Positions 1-10,824 of a stretch of DNA of 64,000 nt are shown in pieces. The translations under genes and the position numbers were made by a program. Each line of letters begins with the position of its first letter. The first letter of the stretch is position 1. Origin of the DNA: Echeneis naucrates (lineage: Eukaryota; Chordata; Actinopteri; Carangiformes; Echeneidae); NCBI RefSeq assembly GCF_900963305.1, contig NC_042518.1:16878486-16942485 (forward strand), given 5' to 3'. The notes beneath the pieces are model-generated. The model did not search any database. It was not told where the DNA came from and saw only the letters and a list, made by a program, of their open reading frames with translations.

Positions 1-3000
1 AGGGAAAATACAAAATGGGTCTAAAGGACAGAAGCCAGTCAGATGTATCTAATGAACTGAAAAGAATCATTGGAGAGATTTTGGCTGGGCAACACACGAC
101 CTTCCAGCTTGAAGCCATGATGAATGTCTCTGGGATCAGAGTGGATGAAGATGATGCTGTTATCCAAAAAGGGAAATCTGGTGCCATGGAAGTAATGAAA
201 ACTCTTCAACAGGAGGACTTTTCAAAAATCAAAGATAAATTCCTCCCCTGTCAAGGCCGACTGTGGCATGAGTGGTGCAAAACACACAAAGAATTGTATC
301 AACTCAAAGTACACGTTGAGAAGGAGAAAAGTAAAAAGGAAGAAAGACTGAGAGAAATACGGCAGAAACAATGTGATGCTCCCCGTAGTGAGCTGATGGA
401 GCTATTCATTGGCAGTATGTCATCGTTGCCATCAATGGACAAAGAGTTCTTCCTTAAATGGACTCAGATCTTGATAGATTCTCTCTCCACAGATGATCTC
501 ACTGCAATTCTCCAAAGCTACGATGAGAAGTGGTCTGAGGTCTTGGCCCTGAAGAAGAAACATGCCAAGTCAGAGTCCTTAAAAAGAAAACAAACTGAAC
601 TTGAACAAATATCAACAAAACTGCAATCAGCAACTTTCGGCTTGGAGCACATCTTTAGGGAAATGGGACAGATCTATGAAGCCCACAAAACTGTGGAGAA
701 AAAAACACAGAGGGGACAGACTGATTGGTCTAAGTACCCCGAGCTGGCAGCAGAGCTGATGATATCAGGATACCCGATGGAGCTGATGGACGGTGATGCA
801 GGCCACGTGCCTCTAATATGGATCTCTAGTCTTTTAGAGGCAGTCATCAAGAAACTGGGAGACCAGAGAGTGTTTGTGTTGTCAGTTTTGGGCGTACAAA
901 GCAGTGGAAAATCAACAATGCTGAATGCCATGTTTGGGCTACAGTTTGCAGTGAGTGCTGGGCGGTGCACCAAGGGTGCCTTCATGCAGCTTGTCAAAGT
1001 GTCAGAGGAGATGAAGAAAGAGTTCCAGTGTGACTATGTCCTGGTGGTGGACACCGAAGGGCTGCGTGCTCTTGAGTTAGCAGGTAATGCTACTCTTCAC
1101 CACGACAATGAACTGGCAACATTTGTTGTTGGTCTGGGAAATATGACGTTGATCAACATCTTTGGAGAGAATCCAGCTGAGATGCAGGATGTTCTGCAGA
1201 TTGTTGTTCAGGCGTTCATGAGGATGAAGAAAGTTAAACTTTCTCCAAGTTGTGTGTTTGTTCACCAGAATGTTACAGATATTGCAGCTGCAGAGAAAAA
1301 CATGGACGGATGGCCCAACTAGCTGCCAAAGAGGAGGGTTGTGAGGCTGAGTGTTTCAGTGATGTCATTGCGTTTGATGTGCAAAAAGATGTGAAATACT
1401 TTGCACAACTATGGGAGGGAAGTCCTCCCATGGCTCCTCCAAATCCAGGTTATAGTGAGAGCATCCAAGAGCTGAAGAAGATGATTCTCTCTAAAGCTTC
1501 AACGTCTGCTGGGATTACTCTGTCACAGTTCAAAAACAAAATTCAGGACCTGTGGAATGCCCTGTTGAACGAGCACTTCGTTTTCAGTTTCAAAAACACA
1601 CTTGAAATTAAAGTGTACAGAAAGCTTGAGGTCCAGTATGGGAATTGGACGTGGGCCTTGAGAAGCAACATGCTGACCATCGAGAACCAGCTGTATAACA
1701 GAATAGAAAACGGAAAAGTTGACAAGATGGAGCTCAGCCATCTCCGTGAAACAATCAGCAAAACTTATGGAGAAGTCAAGAAAGAAATGGAAAACTACTT
1801 TGATGATGCAGACAAAGAAACGTTGGTTCAGTGGCGAGGTCGGTTTGAAATCAAAATACAACAATTTCATGTTGACCTGGTGGCAGGAGTGAAAAGAAAA
1901 CTGGAGGAAGTAATCCAGCAAAAGAAGGCTTGCAAAAAGCTTGATAGACAGAAAACAGAGTTTGAGAACAAGCTGCTGCAGAAGAGCAAAGACCTCGCTC
2001 ACCAGTTAAAAGACCAAGCACAGGATGAAGAGGAACTAAAGAAACAGTTTGACTCTGTTTGGAACGGCTGGGTGAAAGAACTAACTGCAGATACAAAACC
2101 TATTGAAGACATCAACTTGGAGGAAGATCAGATGACTGTCATTCAAGAGCTTGGTATTGAGTGGGCTCTTATAGAGGAATCCAGACACAATGGTGGATAC
2201 CAGTACATATCAAAGCTTGGTGATTACTTTGATTATGTGATACTCACCAAGCATCAGGAGCATTGTGACGAAACCCAGCAATCAGAGGAGGGAGCGAGAA
2301 AAAACAAGAACCCAAAACAACAAGAAAAATATTCACGGAAAGGTGCATGGGTGACTTTTAAGACATGGTTTGGATTTGGGATACAACAGCCAGAAAAAAA
2401 TACAAAGAGTCCCTTATCATATGAAGAACAACAAAGCTTCACGTCCTTCATTGAAAAAATGGAAAAACAGACAAATGAGATAATTCAGTTGAAGCCTGTA
2501 GCAGAAAGTGGCTATACATCAACTTACTTAACAGAAGTGGCCAAAAATGTCAGAGAGTGTGTGACAGAATTTGAATCAGAGAAGAAATATGCTCTGAAGA
2601 AGGAGTTTACAGTTGATCTCTTGCTGCATGTGTTTAACATAGCAGGACGTTTGCTTTCAGAGTCCCACCTGAAATTCAAGAAGAGGAACGATGCTCTGAC
2701 TTATTTAGAAAGCAACAAAACACAATATTACAACATTTTCAGAAGTTTCTGTAAAGGAAACTCGTTTGCTGTTGTGCTTGGGGAGTTGATCTGTGAAAAA
2801 CTGAAGGTTTCCATGGTTGAGGCTGCCTGTAACAAGACTGCCATTGATCTTGCTGGAGAGATGAGGTGTAATTTCCCAGCATTCAATGGGAACAGGCTGA
2901 ACCTGGAGAAACATGTGTTGAAGTCAATGGCAAAGAAAGAAGACTTTGATAGTTTCATCACCTATATCAAACACCCAAGGAAATATGTGGAGACTTTCAT

Positions 3001-3811
3001 AGAAGAGGAAGTGAACACATATATCTTCAACACACACAAGCGTGAAGCACGAGATGTTCTCAAGAAAAACATAGAAGACTTGAAAAGACTTGTAAGTCAA
3101 GCTTCATTTACTGCAACAGAGAAAGTCAAAACCCAAAGTAGAAAAACTGATGAGTGGCTGAAAACATTTTCCAGTTTGCTGGGAGATGTGCTGGCATTTG
3201 ATGCAAGTTTTCCTCAAAACTTCACAGACATTAACGACTTTGACTTTCTGAAAGAAGAGGTGGAGAAAGGCCTTGTACCTATAAGTGAAGAGTTAAGCAG
3301 CCTCTCACTGTCTAAAATAAAGAAATTCAGACAGAAGCCGGATCAGATCCTCATTGAGCAGCTGTGCAAGTGCTGCTGGGTAAAATGTCCATTCTGTGCA
3401 GCTGTTTGCATCAACACCATAGAAGATCACGGCCCTGAAAAACACAATGTTCCTTTTCATCGGCCTTCTGGGATTGAAGGATGGCATACCAGAGGCACAG
3501 AAGATCTGGTCATTGATTTCTGCACAACATTAGTTGCAAGTAATAGATCATTCCATCCCCGTCACGACTCAGAAGAGACAGTTCCATATAAACAGTACCA
3601 GAACGGTGGGGATAAGTATGCTCAGTGGATGATCACTGCTGATGAGTCTAAACTTACATACTGGAAGTGGTTTGTGTGTCGTTTTCAAAAGCAGCTGGAA
3701 GAGCACTATAATTTAAAGTTCCAAAATTGGGGAGAAATTCCCCCTGAGTGGACGAAACACACAAAAGACGAAGCAATTCAAAGTCTGGATGAAATGTACA
3801 AATGTGAGTGA
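1..3811 (+). pseudogene. Very large interferon-inducible GTPase (VLIG/GVIN type), 5' end outside window, frame broken once
   Basis: This is a giant cytosolic/nuclear GTPase of the interferon-induced VLIG family, whose coding sequence is typically one huge exon. The frame is already open at base 1, so the N-terminal part lies to the left. The G domain is visible: P-loop GVQSSGKST about base 891 and DTEG about base 1050. Long charged coiled-coil regions follow, then the family C-terminus with a CPFC cysteine pair and a WKWFVCRFQKQ segment, ending TGA at 3811. The first frame stops at 1322. The second frame takes over around 1305 and continues with no other break. From memory, relatives have about ten residues (RRRLQEKLDE-like) after NMDG that are missing here, so a small frame-changing deletion near 1306-1312 fits better than an intron. 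Either it is a decayed copy of a multicopy immune family, an allele, or an assembly error. Family call is firm; pseudogene status is inference. Confidence 0.8.
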
Positions 3812-5165
3812 ACCAACTCAGCAACACAGCCAGAAACAATGAGCCTAATTTTTTCCTGATTATTCATGAATCAAACACATAAAAGGACATGCACAGGCTT
3901 TTGTTGACTTTATCATTGACTGTCTTTTTGTTTGTGAGTAATACATGTTGGCAGTAAGCGACTCATCACAAAGTCTTTTTCATATTTACACTTATAACAA
4001 AAGAGTACAAGGGCAACAGTAATCTATATTGAATGTGTCATCTATAAAGTTGACTGGTTGGACATCCTTCATCTGAAAAATGTTCTAAGAAATCATGTTA
4101 AAAAAAAAAAAAAAAAAGTGTTTTGAAAAGTGTTGAGTTCCCTTATAGCATAAAATGATGGGCATATTTCTTTTTTCTTTCGAATTTCAGTTAAACTGTG
4201 TAGCTACATTATAAAACTACAAACTAATGGTGTCTCTGTATTTTTGAAAGTTTCGCCTGACTGAGCTTTTTATATTCAGTCATTCACTCATTTAAGTAAA
4301 GAAATAAAATGTTTTCAATGGGATTGAATAATTTGTTAAACTGATCATTAAAAGAGAGGATATATTAATCTTTGTAATCTGAATGTAATTCATGAGAATA
4401 AATATCCCTGTTTACCTATTTACTGATGTACCAAGTTTTGTTTGTTGTTCATCCCAAGTCTTTTGTTTATTAGACCCCTGACCTCCCTCCCCCTTATACA
4501 TACTTCATCATCCAAATAAGTAGCTATAAAATATGGAAACCTATTTAGCTTTAGACTTCTTCTGGTGCAAAAATCCTTCAACACTTTAAATTTCTGCCAT
4601 TAATCAATAATTTGTGAACTTCTTTTGAGGCTGTAGCGTCTGTCATTAAACCCATATGGTCCAGTAAAAACACAAATCAAATCAAAGTCTTAAGTTTGAG
4701 TTGAAACACCCACAATGATGTCAATGTAACATCATTTAACATATTTTCTCAGACTTCAGATATCTCCTTACAGAGATATACTGTAAACTGTTTGCACAGG
4801 CAGAGTAGTCTGTTGACAGACGTACTGAAATTCATGTATAAAATTGGTGTAATGCTTCTTTGATTGTACTTTCCCTTTGTATATGATACAGTATCTGAAG
4901 TTTGACTCTCTGCATGTGAGAAAATATCTTTCAAAGAAAATCAGGCTACAGTTCATTAAACAGCCTCCTCTGCGTTAACAAAGTAAGATCATTTGACTTT
5001 TAAACTGTTTTTTTTTTTTATTCTTGTGTACAACATGACATTCTTAAATAAAGATACACTTCATATGTACAGAGGAGTTATATCTGTTAATGACAAATTT
5101 TTCATACAATTGACCTAGTTAGAGTGTTATGTTGAACCAAAGCATGCGTCTATACAGCAGCTGTC
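3812..5165. other. Facing 3' UTRs of the VLIG copy and the galectin; no gene
   Basis: AT-rich and without a convincing ORF. Plus-strand AATAAA signals at about 4303 and 4398 suit the end of the VLIG transcript. A minus-strand AATAAA (read as tttatt) near 5018-5023 suits the galectin. There is an A-tract at about 4100-4117. Confidence 0.55.
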
Positions 5166-6098
5166 TTAGCACACCTTAAAGGAAGTCAGGTTGAAGTCTC
5201 CTGTGACTCTGATGTAGTTGATGACATCTATGCCCACACGGTTAGGGAACTGGACTTCATGTCCATTAGGAAGCTCCACCTCAAACATTTCTCCAGTCAG
5301 CTTCAGCACAATCTGAAACAGAAAGGATGGTTAGAGAGTAAAATCGATTTTACCTTTTGTTTAAAAAAAAACAAAAAACAACAAATTGGTAAAAAATCCT
5401 CAACAAACCTTTTTCTAACAATTTTCATTCAGTACACACATCTTCACTTAATTTACTTAGCCTGCTCACCTTCACATCTGAACCTCTCTGTAAGGGATTA
5501 TATATTTCCCGCCTCTCATCGCCCCAACAGCCTGCAGTCTTTGAGTTGCAAACAACCACAGCTCCATCAGTGTCGTCATGGAAACGAGGATTAAAGTGCA
5601 ACGCTAGGTCATCAGCATCGTGGCCGAGGTCGATCTGGAATCTGAGTTTATAAAACAAATGTAGTGTTAACATCTTGGAGTTTGCAGAGTTCGGAATATC
5701 ACACAGACTTAAACATTAGATCTGCAACCAACAGCCAATTTTTTCCCCACAGCAACAATCTGAAATGTATGTACCGCTCAGAGTGCAATTTTATTCATTG
5801 GAGAGGCTCATGTAAAATAAATATGATGTGATGTGTGAGCTTACCTCTCAGCGTCATGGAGAATTATTCCCTTTACTTTCAGCCGATCTCCAACCCGCAG
5901 ATTTGCGTTCTTCAGTTCAAGTTGCTGAGAAACAGGTAAGGGTTTCAAATTATTCGATTAGAAAAAGCAAGATAATTGTTGGTCAGAAGGTCAGCAGACA
6001 GCAACCATTTGGTATCTGTTCTGTTTTGTTCAACAATATTTTAAATTCCAGAGTTCAGGAAAGCAAAATAGAAGCAGTATCAGATTTAAACTTACCAT
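5166..6098 (-). CDS. Galectin, prototype single-CRD (galectin-1/2 or congerin-like)
   Basis: This is a beta-galactoside-binding lectin, usually a dimer, secreted without a signal peptide and active at cell surfaces in immunity and adhesion. Minus-strand exons are 6096-6098 (ATG only), 5845-5924, 5470-5641 and 5166-5312. They join in phase to a 133-aa protein, close to galectin-1 (135 aa). All eight sugar-contact residues of galectin-1 are present, each shifted by one: H43, N45 and R47 in HFNPRF, V58, N60, W67, E70 and R72. No signal peptide or membrane segment is seen. The only coding part of the first exon is the start codon, immediately followed by a GTAAG donor; the 5' UTR probably reaches an acceptor near 6178. 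Because LGALS1 and LGALS2 sit near PICK1 in mammals, orthology to that pair is likely, but which one cannot be settled here. Confidence 0.93.
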
Positions 6099-6631
6099 CC
6101 TGGTGTTAGTAAAGAGACCTGGAGCAGATGGAAGAAGAAGGATAATGGTCTTGGTACTGGGGCAAGGTCTTTTGTCCTGGGAGACACAAAGTGTTTATTT
6201 CTAATATAAAGTACAAAGGTCAAAGGAAAGGAATTTCAACAGTTCAAAATCAATGAAGTAGCCTAATCATTGCAGATCTACAGCTCTGTTTAATCATTGC
6301 TGTGAATCTAAGATTAATTCTCTTCTTGATTATAGAACAGAAGTAAGAGATGCCCCTCTGAAATGGTAAACAAATGAGGTTTCGGCTGAGGGCCACTGTA
6401 AACACGGAGGAGGGTCCTGACGCTCTCTGTTATGTTAACACCTGGTTGAGTGTACTGTACCTGTGGCATTAAACCAGGTTATAATGCCATTAACATTGTC
6501 ACAGTTCAAAAAAGACAATTGATATTCATATTGTGGTCTACAAACAAACAAAGCAATTAAAGAGACACGTGAAAGTGCAAATTAGCAAAGAAAATACAAG
6601 TCATCTTCTATAGTCATCTTCTACATCTTCT

Positions 6632-6866
6632 ACTGAGTTTCCATTTCTGGGTCACGGTTGGTGCTGGAGCTAATCTCAGCTCACTCTGGGTGAGGGCAGG
6701 GTCACCCTGGACAGGCAACCAGTCCATCACAGGGCCAACAAAGAGACATAGACCAACAACCACTCACACTCACACTCAGACAATTTAGTCATCAATTAAC
6801 CCAAACATGATGCATGCACACTCCACACAGAAAGGCCCCAGGCCAGGAACCAAACTTGCAAACCTT
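6632..6866 (-). repeat. L2-type LINE 3'-tail fragment (copy 1)
   Basis: This stretch matches four others in the window (near 18.5, 45.1, 56.4 and 62.5 kb). They share blocks reading ctctgggtgagggc, ggtcaccctggacagg and ccatcacagggccaac, then a block of cactcacactcacactc. On the minus strand it resembles the 3' end of teleost L2-clade LINEs or SINEs that borrow that tail. It has no coding content and is 5' truncated. Confidence 0.7.
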
Positions 6867-8207
6867 CTCACATAAAAATTTTCAAACAAAAGAAAAAAAA
6901 AATCTGAATAAATACATATAATATAAAAAATATTTTAACAATTATTTCTGACTGTGGTCCTTCAGCTGGAAGCCACTGAACTAGGGAGGATGTTATCATC
7001 TGAGTCCTGACATGAGCAATGGTAATGAGAATAACCCGAGAATAGACTTCAATGAGCAGGGGGAAGTTGTTAAATACCTGTTTTTGTCGCTTATGTGATA
7101 ATTGAGGGCATGCAATGATTTTGCTACATTGTCATTGGTCACAGTATTAAAGTTTAACTCAATGGCATGACTTTCTTTCTGTCATGTTACCTAGACAGAG
7201 GGTGTTAAGGTAGAAAGGAACAGGACCTAAAACTGAGCCATGGGGAGTACCACAGTGGATATGATCTGAGGAAAACACAGAATCGCCTCAACTGACTGAA
7301 AAGTTTTTCACAGTTAGATAAAAGATGAACCACAGAAGGGAAGCAATAAATGTGTCTACATGTTCCTCTACACAGTTTAACGGTGTGATTGATGGTCTCA
7401 AAAGGGTGAGAGGGCTCAAGGAGTGCACTGTTGGCGGAATGGTTAGTCTGTGTGCCATATAGGCATTAGGAGCCTTGACCAGGAGGTCAAGTCGACTCTC
7501 TTTTGGACAGACTATTTACCAACCTAAATGTGATAGCTAAATCAGCTTCTCCTCATCTGACATTATTTATTTATACGGTGTGTCAATATTCTGAATTATT
7601 ACAAGTGATGCTTTTGTGGTTCCATAAATCATTTGAATTAGTATTTTGTTGTTGTAGTAAAGTCAGACTATTCATTTACTTTATGGTTAAGAAAGATGTG
7701 ATCAGCTTCAGTGACAAGAAAAAGTGAGCAGAACCTTTGGAATTATCATCTATGTTTCTGTCATTGAATATAGTCAGATGTCAAAGTTTCACACAAAATA
7801 GTTTTTAATTGAAACAAAGAGGACACATTGTAAAGACCTCTCAAAGATAGGGTTAGGGTTAGGGTTGTTTCTAGTTCTAGTCTTGAGTTTGTGCAGTTAT
7901 CTCTGTTAGCTATCTGTTTTCTGTAAAAACGTTTACTATTGGAATTAAATAATTACTATTTCACAGAGCACTGCTTTCACATCTGTGGCAGCTCTTCAAG
8001 TGGAGCTGGGAGAGATGCCTTTGTATCTCAGGTGAGACCAATAATCTCTTGTGTATTGGGCTAATCCTAAGGGTCATCAGGATGGTTACACAGGTCCAAA
8101 TTCATTGACAAACGTTCAAAAGAGAGAATACGCAAGTTAAAATCTTAACTCAAGTAGAGTTAATTTGTGAAGTAGAGATTCACAAATCAAAAATATTTGT
8201 GTGCAAT
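6867..8207. other. Non-coding stretch with probable decayed repeat and short telomere-like tract
   Basis: No gene is supported. The stretch from about 6960 to 7460 reads like an old interspersed repeat, with a cluster around gagccatggggagtaccaca seen in many fish repeats, but its family was not recognised. At 7850-7866 there are nearly three TTAGGG units. The rest is AT-rich unique-looking sequence. Confidence 0.35.
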
Positions 8208-8289
8208 TTAATTATGTAGGGGAACCGTGCACCTGGTCTGTACCGGGGTGTTTGGAAAAAGCCACACCGACACAGAGATGGTCTGCTGG

Positions 8290-8777
8290 TCACCCTGGCC
8301 TGATGCTGAGTCCAGAGTGACCAGCAGTGGCCCCTGTGGGACCATTACAGCACAACAAGAAACATGATGGCCCAAAAAGTGGCAATACCATGGCTGTACA
8401 ACGGGGCCAGAGTTTCTGGAACCAACCACAGCTCTTTGTGTTTGTAAAATTAGCATGGTGCTCCCTGATGTTGGCCTGGAGACTTTGAACGATGGAAGCT
8501 GTAACACTTGGCTGCTCGGAGATGATGGCGGTCCGCAGTTTAAACATACTGCCATACTTGGTCTTCAGGTCTTCAATAACAGCTTCGCATACGAGCTTTC
8601 GTCTTTTCGCCTCCTCAACACTGAGTTCCCGGATCGTCTGGTGGACTAGCTGTTGAGGGAAGGAAGCCAGGTCCTCCTTGGTCCAGATTTCAGCAACTCT
8701 GCACTTTTGGAAGAGTCGACGCGACATAAAGGTGACAAACAGCTGGAGCTGTTGTTTGTCCTCCTCAGCCTAGACGG
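8290..8777 (-). CDS. Unrecognised minus-strand ORF, possible exon or retrocopy
   Basis: An open frame of about 160 codons reads leftward from 8777 to a TGA at 8290. It opens just after a tag that could serve as a splice acceptor (pyrimidine context is poor), and the first ATG is at 8727. The first 110 residues look like ordinary protein: charged and helical, with segments such as RRLFQKCRVAEIWTKEDLA and SVEEAKRRKLVCEAVIEDLK. The last 45 residues are rich in Cys, Gly and Pro and less protein-like, so the true frame may end or splice near 8410. Donor-like sites on the same strand near 9100 and 9440 could belong to upstream exons. The product was not recognised. It could be a lineage-specific gene, a transposon-derived fragment or a retrocopy. 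Confidence 0.3.
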
Positions 8778-10100
8778 ACTCTTCAGGGCTGGAGGTGGAA
8801 GGATCAGAGGTTTCCATCAGGTGTGTGGAGCTCAGTTTGGGTGCAACACTCGTGTGTGTGGACTTGGGGTCTTTTCCCTCACAAAAAACCTCAGGACCCC
8901 TTTGTGGGAAAAAGGTGATCTGAGGGTACTCTCAGTCACCTTGTCTCCAAAGCAAACCGGGATCAGGCCTCGTGATGCCTTGTACTCCATAGTTATTCAG
9001 ATTTGGTTCTTGGACTTGTCTCTTCAACTCAGAGATAACAGATGCTCTCTGGTTTGTGGAGAGGTTTAATAAAGTTCACCATGAAGAGCCTTTTACTTAC
9101 CTACTTCGGAGATCCAAATAAATATGTCATCTCTGAGTAATACGTAATCTCTGACGACACGCTGCAATACAGTTTGGACATGTGCATATGCCCGCACTCC
9201 AGCTGTGCGCTCGTGCGTTGCCCGTGACAACGGACTGACAGGTGAAGCCAAAGCGGAAGTGCAGGCTGTGTATATGTGCGCATATATGTACTATATTATA
9301 GTTAGCCAGCGGGTTGGCATGCACATCTTTCACTACTTTCCCACGTCAAGGCAGCTGCGTAACGGCTACGATCGCTGACGATACCAAGGGAAATTAGGAT
9401 GATAAACACGATAGAAGAAATATTATAGTCTCAATCTTACCTTTAGAAAATGCGCTGAGTTTCGTTGAGTACAGTCTTACTTTCCTGCATCTTCAGTTTA
9501 AAAGGCTCAAACTGGATGTAGCGATACCCTGCTTCGCTTCAAAACGGAAGTTGTCTGACATCATGTGAAAAGGGGTTCTTGAGATGGTGACAAAAAGAAT
9601 TTGTATGCCATAGCCCAACCTAGATTTGTTCACCAGCCGCCACTCTAAACATGGATGTTCATAGGAACTACTTTGATGCACCGTCTGAAAAGGGCTAACT
9701 TCTGTGCCTTTTGTTTAGAATCGGAGTGCTGATAACTAACGCAGGAAAATTATCTTTTTACAATAAAAAATAACCTGTGGCAGGCGAACAAGATGTATTA
9801 GATCTGGTCTGGCTGTGCTCCACCACTGAGCATCAGTTCTCTTCAATTTGAAGTATCCTCCGAAAGTGGTGGTTAGCAGCAGCTTGACTGTTTTAATCCA
9901 TCGCTGTTCCTGATTGTGACCACTAGATGTAAACAGAAGGTTAAATTTGAATACGTCAAAGACTTTTAGCTCAGTTAAAAGCCGGCTTTAAAGCGATTCA
10001 TACAGAGGCTGTGAATTTATTTATAATTCCTACCGTCATTATTACGTATTATTAAGTTGGACCCCACAACTGTGACAATTGGGAAACAATAAATTGACAT
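8778..10100. other. Non-coding stretch upstream of PICK1, CpG-containing middle
   Basis: No gene is supported. Between about 9130 and 9380 the sequence is richer in CpG than its surroundings. GTAAG donors on the minus strand at 9096-9100 and 9436-9440 might mark untranslated exons of a leftward transcript. Short ORFs here carry no recognisable domain. Confidence 0.3.
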
Positions 10101-10118
10101 TAGCGTCCCTCAACTACT

Positions 10119-10145
10119 ACTTCCGGTATGATGCCGGAAGTGACG
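10119..10145. promoter_or_regulatory. Inverted pair of ETS-type sites at the PICK1 promoter
   Basis: ACTTCCGG and CCGGAAGT form a perfect 8-base inverted repeat with a 7-base spacer. The site lies about 130 bases before the first GTAAGT donor (10274) of the putative PICK1 untranslated exon. ETS/GABP sites of this sort are typical of TATA-less housekeeping promoters; the role here is inferred from sequence and position. Confidence 0.5.
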
Positions 10146-10824
10146 AAATAAAGTAAACAGGAGCTGTCGGTGGATCCACGCATTCAGATATCTGCAGCTA
10201 AAGGCGACGGATTTTACAAGGAATTTTTTAAGCATACGAAGAAACATTTGTATGACAACCTGCTTCTAAAAGGGTAAGTTGTTAATGGCGAGTCGACCGC
10301 TGTGAACTTATTAGTTAAATTGAAACCTGTCAGTAGCTAACGGCTAATTAGCCTCCGTTATTGAGCTGGTTTGTTGCTGCTGGCTTCAGTCGCTACGACG
10401 AAATATTATGTTTTTTTGTTTGTTTGTTTGTTTCTTTGAGTTCGGTGCACTGAGTTTAAAATTACACGTGTTTAGATCGTTAATCTGGCTAACCACTGGA
10501 GTTAAGACAGGGAGTTCGGATGTGTCGCCTGTAACCAGCTGTTTGTTCACCTGCTGCTGCTGCAGCAGCTGCGGACTCCTCCTCAGTCTGGCCCATCTGG
10601 CTACGAGTCGGTGTCCTGAGGCACTCTCCTGTTAGAAAGAGCTGCTCTATTTTGTACATGATGACTACAGTACACTCTGATCCACTTCATAGCTTCATTC
10701 AGAAGTGTGTGACTGGGTATTTCTTCTTCTTCTTCGTCGTCGTCGTCCGCAGTCGCCAACTATTTAACATATTGTTGTTTTTGCTTCACAGGTTCTACCG
10801 GGTCAGGAGTGACTCTGTCCTGCT

